Source of the DNA: JBOFBH01 sp051657715
GTDB lineage: Bacteria > Actinomycetota > Actinomycetes > Actinomycetales > Angustibacteraceae
NCBI GenBank assembly: GCA_051657715.1
Contig: JBOFLF010000025.1
Location: 1 to 13,756 of the forward strand
DNA length: 13,756 bases
Reading direction: 5' to 3'
Part shown: positions 1-6,746 of the stretch, piece after piece
Layout of the letters: each line of letters begins with the position of its first letter
Numbering within the stretch: the first letter of the stretch is position 1
Translations under genes and position numbers: made by a program
The notes under the pieces: model-generated
Told to the model about the DNA's origin: nothing
What the model saw: the letters and a program-made list of their open reading frames with translations, nothing else
Database searches by the model: none

Positions 1-987
1 CGGTTCGGGTTGCCGCAGTGGCAGTTCACGCTGTCCGCCACGGATGCGAACCGGCACGTCATCCGGTACGCCCGGCATCTGACCGGCCGACCGAAGGTGC
101 TGGTGGTCGACTGGTGCTACCACGGGACCGTCGACGAGACCTTCGCCACCCTGGACGACACCGGCCAGGTGGTGCCCCGCCGCGGCGCCATCGGCCCGCC
201 GGTGCCACCGTCGCAGACCACGGTGGTGGTGCCGTTCAACGACATCGACGCCCTGGAGCGGGCGCTGGCCGCCGGCGATGTCGCGTGCGCCCTGCTGGAG
301 CCGGCGATGACGAACATCGGCATCGTGCTCCCCGACGACGGCTACCACGACGCCCTGCGCCGGCTGACCCGCGAGCACGGGACGCTGCTGGTGCTCGACG
401 AGACGCACACCCTGTGCGCCGGGCCGGGCGGCTGCACCCGAGCCTGGGGCCTGGACCCGGACGTGGTGGTGGTCGGCAAGACCATCGGCGGCGGCATCCC
501 GACCGGCGCCTTCGGGCTCACGGCCGAGCTCGCCGAGCGGATCCAAGCATCGGTGGAGCTGGCCGAGATCGATGTCGGCGGGATCGGGGGCACCCTGGCC
601 GGCAGCGCGCTGTCGCTCGCCGCCGTGGCCACCACCTTGACCGAGGTGCTGACCGACGAGGCCGCCGCGCACGCCGAGCGCCTCGCGGTGCGCTGGACCG
701 TCGGCGTCCAGGACGTCCTGGACGACACCGGCGCCCCGTGGCACGTCACCCGGATCGGCAGCCGCGCGGAGTACGCGTTCTCCCCCACACCACCGCGCAC
801 CGGCGCGCAGGCGGCCGCCGCGGACGACTTCACGCTGCAGCAGTACCTGCACCTGCACGCGCTCAACCGCGGCCTGCTGCTCACCCCGTTCCACAACATG
901 GCGTTGATGAGCCCGGCGACCACCGAGGCGGACGTCGACCGGCCCACCGAGGCGTTCCGGGACTGCGCCACCGAGCTGTTCGCCTGA
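1..987 (+). CDS. Class III aminotransferase, GSA-aminomutase type (5' partial)
   Basis: PLP-dependent fold-type I aminotransferase of the HemL / omega-amino acid aminotransferase superfamily. The frame is open to the left edge, so the start lies outside; 328 codons are visible against a usual 430-450, so about 100 residues are missing. Visible landmarks, counted from the leucine codon at base 10: a CYHGT motif (36-40), LLEP (95-98), LDETHT with the aspartate that contacts the PLP nitrogen (D130), and VVVVGKTIGGG with the likely Schiff-base lysine K157 (bases 478-480). The usual SGTEA motif reads SATDA (9-13). The C-terminal LLTPFHNMALMSP block is typical of this subfamily. It converges on the minus-strand catabolic block. 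An omega-amino acid or diamine transamination role is inferred from context. Haem synthesis is less likely, because no other haem genes are in view. The family call is firm; the substrate is unknown. Confidence 0.88.
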   Translation, partial: RFGLPQWQFTLSATDANRHVIRYARHLTGRPKVLVVDWCYHGTVDETFATLDDTGQVVPRRGAIGPPVPPSQTTVVVPFNDIDALERALAAGDVACALLEPAMTNIGIVLPDDGYHDALRRLTREHGTLLVLDETHTLCAGPGGCTRAWGLDPDVVVVGKTIGGGIPTGAFGLTAELAERIQASVELAEIDVGGIGGTLAGSALSLAAVATTLTEVLTDEAAAHAERLAVRWTVGVQDVLDDTGAPWHVTRIGSRAEYAFSPTPPRTGAQAAAADDFTLQQYLHLHALNRGLLLTPFHNMALMSPATTEADVDRPTEAFRDCATELFA

Positions 988-1228
988 GCGTCGCCAGCCG
1001 GCTGTATGCCAACGGCTGTGAGAGCGGCTGGGCGTCGTCCGGTCCGATCGGGACATCGAGGTGTCCGGGCAGCTGTGGGTAGAGAGCTCGGCATTCGACA
1101 TGGACTGGGTGCTGCGGGATCTGCGCGCCGTCTTGCCGGACCGGCGGCCCGCGGCCGACGATGCGCGGGCGGCCACGCGGTTCACCGAGTTCCGCGAAAA
1201 GTGGCCTGACCCGGCCGACCGCCTCGGG
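988..1228. other. Intergenic stretch with a possible gene remnant
   Basis: No convincing complete gene is present. A plus-strand frame entered at a GTG at 1061 gives about 55 residues of plausible composition (SSAFDMDWVLRDLRAVLPD, then FREKWPDPADRLG) with strongly G/C third positions. It has no Shine-Dalgarno site, then runs on without a stop as the antisense of the toxin-antitoxin genes, where the translation looks non-coding. It may be a decayed fragment of an older gene or chance. A 10-base palindrome CAGCCGGCTG (995-1004), whose first six bases can also pair with 1013-1018, lies just after the aminotransferase stop. It could act in termination but has no T tract. Confidence 0.3.
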
Positions 1229-1543
1229 TCAGCCTCCGATCAACGTCGTGACGACCCGGACGACCGGCCCGACGTCAAGGCTCCGGCGGTCGATCCGGGT
1301 GATGCGGGACGTCGAGGCCGTGCGTGGCTGCTCGCCGATGGCGTAGGAGTCCGGTGCGAGTTCAACACGGGTGGCCCAGGGCCGGTGGGCGCTGGTCATC
1401 GGGACCACAATGACCAGCCCCATCGTCGTCGCCAGCCGTTCGTCCGAGAGCACCAGGTGGGGACGGTGTCCACGCTGCTCGTGACCTTCTGTCGGGTCCA
1501 ACGACAGCCACACCACATCCCCCCGGCCGGGGGGTTTCTTCAT
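1229..1543 (-). CDS. mazF: MazF/PemK-family toxin (type II toxin-antitoxin)
   Basis: Likely sequence-specific endoribonuclease that cleaves mRNA and arrests growth when its antitoxin is lost; acts in the cytoplasm. At 104 residues it has the family length. It opens with the family's RGDVVWLSLDPT strand (7-18), followed by GHRPHLVLS with the arginine that usually takes part in catalysis (R27), then the IVVPMTS strand carrying the conserved threonine (T50), and ends in the usual VVTTLIGG-type segment. The ATG shares one base with the antitoxin stop (TGATG), so translation is probably coupled. No good Shine-Dalgarno site is seen, which fits coupling. The residues before RTASTSRI (E71-Q72) differ slightly from the commoner D/E-Q-V/I-R pattern, so target preference cannot be guessed. 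The nuclease activity is family knowledge, not shown here. Confidence 0.88.
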   Translation of the reverse strand: MKKPPGRGDVVWLSLDPTEGHEQRGHRPHLVLSDERLATTMGLVIVVPMTSAHRPWATRVELAPDSYAIGEQPRTASTSRITRIDRRSLDVGPVVRVVTTLIGG

Positions 1544-1791
1544 CAGGCACCCGAAGTATCGAGCGCGCGATCTTCGACGGCATACCCCTCGTCAAGTTGG
1601 TCGCTGTCGCTGGCGACCGCCGCCGCGTACGACCTGGGGGTCACGTCCTCGAACGATCCCCAGAACCGGTTGCGCTGGTGCTCGTCGAGGAGGGACCGCA
1701 GGAAGGCGTCGATTGTCTTCGCCTCGCTCTCGGCGCCGGCCTTGATCCGAGCCCGGGTGTCGATCTGGATCGCGATAGTCGTACGCTTCAC
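1543..1791 (-). CDS. Ribbon-helix-helix (MazE/CopG-like) antitoxin
   Basis: Probable antitoxin partner of the adjoining MazF-like toxin. The N-terminal sequence KRTTIAIQIDTRARIKAGA (from residue 2) has the strand-then-helix pattern of a ribbon-helix-helix DNA-binding domain. The acidic C-terminal half (DSDQLDEGYAVEDRALD) is the sort of flexible tail that wraps MazF-type toxins. I chose the GTG at 1791 (82 residues) over the upstream TTG at 1800 because it starts directly at the conserved strand; the TTG lies inside a palindrome. There is no Shine-Dalgarno site, and the predicted promoter would place the transcript start at or just before the GTG, so the message may be leaderless. Only 32 bases separate it from the upstream mmsA stop. 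The pairing with the toxin (gene order, one-base overlap) is strong; the exact antitoxin subfamily is uncertain. Confidence 0.82.
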   Translation of the reverse strand: MKRTTIAIQIDTRARIKAGAESEAKTIDAFLRSLLDEHQRNRFWGSFEDVTPRSYAAAVASDSDQLDEGYAVEDRALDTSGA

Positions 1792-1805
1792 ATAGAGCAA
1801 TCTAT
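1792..1805. promoter_or_regulatory. Palindrome abutting the antitoxin start, likely autoregulatory operator
   Basis: Perfect inverted repeat ATAGA-GCAA-TCTAT, immediately before the GTG start of the antitoxin and overlapping the proposed -10 hexamer. Ribbon-helix-helix antitoxins commonly repress their own operon by binding such short palindromes, so this is a good operator candidate. The assignment rests on position and symmetry only. Confidence 0.5.
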
Positions 1806-1827
1806 CAGATCGAAAAGTCAGACTCAG
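1799..1827 (-). promoter_or_regulatory. Candidate promoter of the toxin-antitoxin pair
   Basis: On the minus strand a -10-like TAGATT (1799-1804; 4 of 6 to consensus) lies 17 bases after a weak -35-like CTGAGT (1822-1827; 3 of 6) that overlaps the mmsA stop codon. The stretch is much richer in A and T than its surroundings. A start 6-8 bases beyond the -10 falls at or just before the antitoxin GTG, consistent with leaderless expression. Confidence 0.35.
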
Positions 1828-3329
1828 GTGTTCTGCGGGAAGCCGAGATCGACGCCGCCGTGGCTCGGGTCCAGCCAGCGGGTCGTCACCACCTTGCCGC
1901 GGGTGTAGAAGTGGATCCCGTCCGGACCGTATGCATGCGAGTCGCCGAACAGCGAGTCCTTCCAGCCACCGAACGAGAACTGGGCGACGGGCACCGGAAT
2001 CGGCACGTTGACGCCCACCATGCCGACCTGCACCTCGTGCTGGAACCGCCGGGCCGCCCCGCCGTCGTTGGTGAAGATTGCGGTGCCGTTGCCGTAGGGG
2101 TTGGCGTTGATCAGCGCCAGCCCCTCGTCGTACGAACCCACCCGCAGCACGGACAGCACCGGCCCGAAGATCTCGTCGGTGTAGACGCTCATCGCCGGGG
2201 TGACGTGGTCTAGCAGGGTGGGTCCGAGCCAGAAGCCGGTGGGCTCGCCATCCACCTGCGGATCGCGGCCGTCCACCACGACGGTGGCCCCGGCCTGCTC
2301 CCCCGCGTCCACGTACGAAGCCACCACGTCCCGGTGCGCGGCGGTGATCAGCGGACCCATGTCGCAGCCACGACGACCGTCCCCGGTCCGCAGCGTGCCC
2401 ATCCGCTCGGCAATCCGGGAGACCAGCTCCGCACCCACCGGGTCGACGACAACCAGCGCCGAGATCGCCATGCAGCGCTCCCCGGCCGAGCCGAACCCGG
2501 CGTTCACCGCGGCGTCCGCGGCCAGGTCGAGGTCGGCGTCCGGGAGCACCAGCATGTGGTTCTTCGCCCCGCCTAACGCTTGCACCCGCTTGCCCGCACG
2601 GGTGCCGTGCTCGTAGACGTACCGGGCGACCGGCGTCGACCCGACGAAAGACACCGCAGCCACGTCCGGGTGCTCCAACAACCGGTCAACGGCCACCTTG
2701 TCGCCCTGCACCACGGTGAGCACCCCGTCCGGCAGCCCGGCCTGCGCCCACAGCTCGGCGAGCAGCAGGGAAGCCGACGGGTCCTTCTCGCTGGGCTTGA
2801 GCACCACCGCGTTGCCGGCCGCGATCGCCACCGGCACGAACCACAGCGGCACCATCGCGGGAAAGTTGAACGGGGAGACCACCGCGACCACACCCAACGG
2901 CTGGCGCACCGAGTGCACGTCCACCGAGGTGGAGGCGTTCTGGGTGAAGGAGCCCTTCAGCAGGTGCGGTGCCCCGCAGGCGAACTCGACCACCTCGAGG
3001 CCGCGGGCGACTTCGCCGGCCGCGTCGGAGAGAACTTTGCCGTGCTCCGCGGTGATCACCGCGGCGACGTCGGCGGCGCGAGCAGCGAGCAGCTCACGGA
3101 ACCTGAACACCACCCGGCTACGGGTGGCCAGCGAGCTTCGACCCCACTCGTGCGCGACCGCAGCAGCGCCGGCAACCGCAAGGTCCACGGTCGCCACGTC
3201 GGCCAGCGCCACCTGCCCGGTCACCTGCCCGGTCGCCGGGTCGAAGACCTCGCTGGTCCGGGCCGGGCCGGAGCCGGCCACGCCCTCGTGTGGCTTGCCG
3301 TCGATCCAATGCCTGATCCGAGTTGTCAT
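1824..3329 (-). CDS. mmsA: CoA-acylating methylmalonate/malonate-semialdehyde dehydrogenase
   Basis: Converts methylmalonate semialdehyde to propionyl-CoA, or malonate semialdehyde to acetyl-CoA, with NAD+ and CoA and loss of CO2. From the ATG at 3329 it has 501 residues, the family length. Landmarks: SPFNFP with N155, cofactor-site KPSE (K178), catalytic cysteine in GERCMAIS (C286), and EIFGPVLSV. Most diagnostic is ALGGAKNH (251-258), where ordinary aldehyde dehydrogenases have ELGGK. Loss of that glutamate marks the CoA-dependent methylmalonate-semialdehyde group. The open frame extends 48 codons further upstream, but that part is arginine- and proline-rich and unlike the family, so I start at the methionine before TTRIRHWIDG. 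It follows the FAD oxidase in the same direction after 168 bases and may share its transcript or have its own promoter. In this setting malonate semialdehyde from beta-alanine is a plausible substrate (inference). Confidence 0.93.
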   Translation of the reverse strand: MTTRIRHWIDGKPHEGVAGSGPARTSEVFDPATGQVTGQVALADVATVDLAVAGAAAVAHEWGRSSLATRSRVVFRFRELLAARAADVAAVITAEHGKVLSDAAGEVARGLEVVEFACGAPHLLKGSFTQNASTSVDVHSVRQPLGVVAVVSPFNFPAMVPLWFVPVAIAAGNAVVLKPSEKDPSASLLLAELWAQAGLPDGVLTVVQGDKVAVDRLLEHPDVAAVSFVGSTPVARYVYEHGTRAGKRVQALGGAKNHMLVLPDADLDLAADAAVNAGFGSAGERCMAISALVVVDPVGAELVSRIAERMGTLRTGDGRRGCDMGPLITAAHRDVVASYVDAGEQAGATVVVDGRDPQVDGEPTGFWLGPTLLDHVTPAMSVYTDEIFGPVLSVLRVGSYDEGLALINANPYGNGTAIFTNDGGAARRFQHEVQVGMVGVNVPIPVPVAQFSFGGWKDSLFGDSHAYGPDGIHFYTRGKVVTTRWLDPSHGGVDLGFPQNT

Positions 3330-3420
3330 CCCGTCAGTCTGCGCCCTGGCCGGCCATCCGTACGCCCGACACCTTGTGGCCGTCGACGCGCCCACCCGCA
3401 CAACCTGTCCAGCCCATCCG

Positions 3421-3453
3421 CGCACGCTGCCCGGCCCACGCACGCTGCCCGGC
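3421..3453. repeat. 15-base direct repeat, two copies at an 18-base period
   Basis: The sequence CGCACGCTGCCCGGC occurs exactly at 3421-3435 and 3439-3453, in the gap between the FAD oxidase and mmsA genes. It could be tandem protein-binding half sites upstream of mmsA or simple low-complexity duplication. No function is assigned. Confidence 0.6.
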
Positions 3454-3454
3454 G

Positions 3455-3480
3455 CCGGACGGTGACGTCGCACCCGCCGG
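3455..3480 (-). terminator. Weak candidate terminator hairpin after the FAD oxidase gene
   Basis: Starting 17 bases past the oxidase stop on the minus strand, outer arms CCGG/CCGG and inner arms CACC/GGTG can pair around a six-base loop, with a two-by-two internal loop between them. No T tract follows. It could end or attenuate the transporter operon before mmsA. The evidence is only the possible pairing. Confidence 0.25.
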
Positions 3481-3497
3481 ACGAGGCAACGGGGCGG

Positions 3498-4940
3498 TCA
3501 CGAGTCGAAACCGACGCCCAAACTGTCCAGGGTGCGCAGCCACGCTCCCCGCCGGCCATCCCGCTCGTCCGCCCGGGTGATCGCCCGGCGGGTGGCACGG
3601 ATGCCGGCCCACCGGACCGGCTCAGGCGGAAAGGGGACCGGCTTGCGCCGTACCATGTCCAACGACGTGCGCTCGTTCTCCCGCTGGGCCAGCAGGTCCA
3701 GGCACGCCTGGGCGCCGAATCGGCTAGCCCCGACGCCCAGCCCGGTGAAGCCGAGCACACTGGCCACTCGTCCACCGTGGGTGAGCGCCCAGAACGGGCT
3801 GAACCGGCTGCAGGTGTCGATCGCGCCGCCCCAGGTGTGGGTGATCTGGATGCCCTGAAGCGCGGGAAAGGTCTCGACCAGGTGCTCGCCCAGCATCGCC
3901 TCCACTCGCGGGTTGCGCATCCGCCGACTGCTCAGGTCGCCGGCGTAGTAGTAGACCGCGGCATAGCCGCCGAACAGCAACCGGCCGTCGTCGGTCAGCC
4001 GGTAGTAGTGGAACTGGTTGCCGGCGTCGCCGACACCGTGCCGGCCATGCCATCCGACCTCCGCCAGCTGCCGCGACGACAGCGGCTCGGTGACCAGGAC
4101 GTGGTCCCACACCGGGACGACGTATGGCCGCAACCGCTTGACCGGTGACGGGAACACGCTGGTGCCGAGCACGACCTGCCGGGCACGCACCGACCCGTGC
4201 GGGGTCCGCACCACGATGCCGTCGCCGAGGTCGTGCAAATCCAGCACCCTGGTCGACTCGTGGACCCGCACGCCCATCCGCTCGACTGCGTCCGCCAAGC
4301 CCCACAACAGCCGGGCGGGATCCAGCAGCGCGACCCCATCGGTGTCCAGACGTCCGGCGAGGTACATCGGCGAGTTCGTCAACTGCCGGGTGCGCTCGGT
4401 GTCCAACAGTCGCGAGGACAGGCCCAGCCGAAGCGCCTGCTCGTGCGTCCGGGCCAGCTGCTCCACCTGCCACGGTCGCACCGCGACGCTCAGATCACCG
4501 CCGCGGTGCAGACCGCAGGCGATGCCCAGCTCCGCGACCGTGCGCTCGATGGCGTCCAGGTTCTGCTGACCGAGACGCAACAGCGTCGGCATCTGACGCG
4601 GCCAGCGGTCCAGGCCGTTCAGGATGCCGTGGGTGATGCTGGCTGCGCAGAACCCGCCGTTCCTCCCGGAGGCCGCCCACCCGAGCCGGTGACCGTCGAG
4701 CAGGACGACGTCCCGACCCGGCTGCTCCTGGACCGCGAGCAACGCCGCCCACATGCCGGTCAGCCCACCGCCGACGACCACGAGGTCCGCGGTGGCGTCG
4801 CCGGCCAGCGCGGGCCGCGCCGCGGGGCGGTCCGGCCGGTCCAACCAGTACGGCGTGGAGCTTGCCCCGTCCAGCACGACGTGAGCACCGGTCGGCCCTT
4901 GGGACGCCCCGGACACCGTGGGGCCGGCCGGCTGACTCAC
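3498..4940 (-). CDS. FAD-dependent amine oxidoreductase, PuuB/OrdL type
   Basis: DAO-family flavoenzyme, probably cytoplasmic, expected to oxidise an amine (gamma-glutamylputrescine, a free diamine or an N-substituted amino acid) to an aldehyde or imine. From a GTG at 4940 it is 480 residues. Visible features: an N-terminal TPYW segment (29-32) common in this group, the dinucleotide-binding motif VVVGGGLTGMWAAL (54-67), a SGRNGGF flavin-contact motif (91-97) and a C-terminal GFTGLGVGASRFG segment at the second FAD-binding region. The start is uncertain: the frame is open to a GTG at 4982 inside the permease gene, and GTGs at 4916 and 4877 are also possible. 4940 lies 7 bases after the permease stop, and none has a clear ribosome site. 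It is the last gene of the tight operon. No gamma-glutamylputrescine synthetase (PuuA) is in the window, so direct oxidation of a diamine is as likely as the glutamylated route. Confidence 0.87.
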   Translation of the reverse strand: MSQPAGPTVSGASQGPTGAHVVLDGASSTPYWLDRPDRPAARPALAGDATADLVVVGGGLTGMWAALLAVQEQPGRDVVLLDGHRLGWAASGRNGGFCAASITHGILNGLDRWPRQMPTLLRLGQQNLDAIERTVAELGIACGLHRGGDLSVAVRPWQVEQLARTHEQALRLGLSSRLLDTERTRQLTNSPMYLAGRLDTDGVALLDPARLLWGLADAVERMGVRVHESTRVLDLHDLGDGIVVRTPHGSVRARQVVLGTSVFPSPVKRLRPYVVPVWDHVLVTEPLSSRQLAEVGWHGRHGVGDAGNQFHYYRLTDDGRLLFGGYAAVYYYAGDLSSRRMRNPRVEAMLGEHLVETFPALQGIQITHTWGGAIDTCSRFSPFWALTHGGRVASVLGFTGLGVGASRFGAQACLDLLAQRENERTSLDMVRRKPVPFPPEPVRWAGIRATRRAITRADERDGRRGAWLRTLDSLGVGFDS

Positions 4941-4947
4941 CAGTAGC

Positions 4948-5805
4948 TCATTGGCCCGGGCGACGCCGGCGCAACGTGTCACCGAGCAGGGTGACGATCA
5001 GGGCGATGAAGAACATCGCCGCACCGATCACGTACGCCTCCGCCGGAATGCCGCGCTGCGCCGACACGTACACGAATTTGGGGAACGTGTTGACGTCGCC
5101 GCTGACGAAGTTGGTGATGATGAAGTCGTCGAAGGACAGGCTGAACGCCAGCAGCGCCGCACCCGCGACCCCCGGTGCGACCAGCGGGAAGGTGACCCGC
5201 CAGAAGGTCTGCGCTTCGCTGGCGTACAGATCCTGGGCGGCCTGCTCCAGGCGAGGGTCCAGGCTGGCCACTCGGGCTTTCACGGTCACGACGACGAAAC
5301 TGATGCAGAACATCACGTGCGCCGCGACGGTCGTCCAGAACCCCAGGGGCACCCGCAGGTTGAGGAACAACGTGAGCAGCGACGCCGCGAGCACCACCTC
5401 GGGGGTCGCCATCGGCAGAAACAGCAGGAGATTGGTGCCGCTACGACCGCGGAACCGGTGCCGCGCCAGCGCAAACGCAATCAGGGTGCCCAGTACCGTG
5501 GCGATCACCGTCGCCAGCAGTCCGATCTTCAGGCTGTTGCCCACTGCCGGGCAGACGTCCGGCGCTCCGCACGGGTCGGTCCAGTTGCCGGTGGTGAACC
5601 CGCGCCAGGTGAGGTTGCTACGGCCGGACTCGTTGAACGAGAACACCGTCACGTAGACGATCGGCAGGAAGATGTAGGCGAATGCGAGGCAGGCGTACAG
5701 CCGCAACGCGTTGCGGCCGAGCCACCGCCGGACCCGACGCCCGGCGCCCTGGCTCAGTGCCGCGACCGGAACCCGCCCGGCAGGCGATGCGGAGTCGGTG
5801 CTCAT
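4948..5805 (-). CDS. potC: Polyamine-type ABC transporter permease (PotC-like)
   Basis: Inner-membrane subunit of the importer, partner of the permease encoded just upstream. It has 285 residues from the ATG at 5805, preceded by a GAGGAG ribosome site (5810-5815) and overlapping the previous stop as ATGA; this decides against an upstream start that would add 12 residues. Hydrophobic segments lie roughly at 36-57, 92-114, 126-149, 156-176, 209-231 and 257-275, giving the usual six helices. The coupling loop that contacts the ATPase is at 187-212 (EQAAQDLYASEAQTFWRV, then PLVAPGV). Two cysteines (C79, C85) in the extracytoplasmic loop after helix 1 could form a small disulfide loop; I cannot say whether this is common in close relatives. 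The family call is firm; polyamine specificity is inferred from the gene set. Confidence 0.92.
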   Translation of the reverse strand: MSTDSASPAGRVPVAALSQGAGRRVRRWLGRNALRLYACLAFAYIFLPIVYVTVFSFNESGRSNLTWRGFTTGNWTDPCGAPDVCPAVGNSLKIGLLATVIATVLGTLIAFALARHRFRGRSGTNLLLFLPMATPEVVLAASLLTLFLNLRVPLGFWTTVAAHVMFCISFVVVTVKARVASLDPRLEQAAQDLYASEAQTFWRVTFPLVAPGVAGAALLAFSLSFDDFIITNFVSGDVNTFPKFVYVSAQRGIPAEAYVIGAAMFFIALIVTLLGDTLRRRRPGQ

Positions 5806-6737
5806 ACCAGCTCCTCGGTGCCGGCGCGCCGTACGTACCACGCGACCAGCACGAGGATGGCGGCCATCAGCAGGAACGACAACACGGCCGCCGTGGGGTA
5901 GTCGACCACGTTGAGGAACCGGCTCTGCACCACGTTGCCGATCATCGAGGTCCGGGGATTACCCAGCAGCGCCGAGTTGACGTAGTCCCCCGCGGCCGGG
6001 ATGAAGGTGAGCAACGTGCCGGCGACCACGCCGGGCATCGACAGCGGCACGGTCACCTTGCGCAGCACCGTGATCGGGTTGCCGTACAGGTCAGCGCCGG
6101 CCTCCAACAGGCGCGGGTCGATCCGCTCCAAGCTGGCGTACAGCGGCAAGGTCATGAACGGCAGGAAGTTGTACGTGATGCCGGCCACCACCGCGACCGC
6201 GCTGGCGGTCAGCGTGGTCGTCTCCCCTAGCAGCCCGACGGACTTCAACGTCCGCACGATGGCCCCTTCGTCGGACAGGATCTGCCGCCAGGCGATGGTG
6301 CGCAGGATGAAGCTGCAGAAGAACGGGGCCACGACGAGCACCAGCAGCAGGTTGCGCCAGCGGCCAGCCTTGAACGCGATCGCGTAGGCCAGCGGGTACC
6401 CGATGGCCAGGGTCAGCACCGTGGCGATGAAGGCGTAGCCGAAGGACCGCCCGAACTGCGGGGCGTACTCCTGCAAGGCGTCCCAGTAGTTGGCGAACCG
6501 CAGAGTCTGCTCGTACGCCCCGATCTCGCCGTCCACCACCGGCGTCTGGGTCGACGTGCCGGCCAGCGTGAGCAACGGGACGAGGAAGAACACGCCCAGC
6601 CACAGCAACCCGGGCAGCAACAGCAGGTACGGGGTGAGTCGACGTCGTCCGACCGGGGATGCTGTGGTCGGTCCGGTGGCGCCCGGCCCGGCGGCTGCCC
6701 CCCCGCTCGGCGGCTGTGCGGCGCTGACGATGGCCAT
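5802..6737 (-). CDS. potB: Polyamine-type ABC transporter permease (PotB-like)
   Basis: First membrane subunit of the importer; 311 residues from an ATG preceded by a GAGGGG ribosome site 9 bases after the ATPase stop. The first 30 residues are a Pro/Ala/Gly-rich cytoplasmic extension. Hydrophobic segments lie near 35-59, 98-122, 128-150, 177-202, 233-255 and 283-301. The ATPase-coupling EAA loop is at about 210-237 (LLEAGADLYGNPITVLRKV, then PLSMPGV). The FIPAAGDYVNSALLG stretch (245-259) is characteristic of PotB/PotH-type permeases. It overlaps the PotC-like gene by 4 bases, consistent with balanced synthesis of the two permeases. Confidence 0.92.
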   Translation of the reverse strand: MAIVSAAQPPSGGAAAGPGATGPTTASPVGRRRLTPYLLLLPGLLWLGVFFLVPLLTLAGTSTQTPVVDGEIGAYEQTLRFANYWDALQEYAPQFGRSFGYAFIATVLTLAIGYPLAYAIAFKAGRWRNLLLVLVVAPFFCSFILRTIAWRQILSDEGAIVRTLKSVGLLGETTTLTASAVAVVAGITYNFLPFMTLPLYASLERIDPRLLEAGADLYGNPITVLRKVTVPLSMPGVVAGTLLTFIPAAGDYVNSALLGNPRTSMIGNVVQSRFLNVVDYPTAAVLSFLLMAAILVLVAWYVRRAGTEELV

Positions 6738-6746
6738 CGGTGCCCC

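Noticed and set aside
1229..1800. A plus-strand open frame running through the toxin-antitoxin genes
   Set aside because: The minus strand encodes recognisable MazF and ribbon-helix-helix proteins; the plus frame has no family features after about 1230.
3330..3473. A 48-codon N-terminal extension of the MmsA frame
   Set aside because: The extension is arginine- and proline-rich, contains the 15-base tandem repeat and does not resemble the family; the ATG at 3329 gives the normal length.
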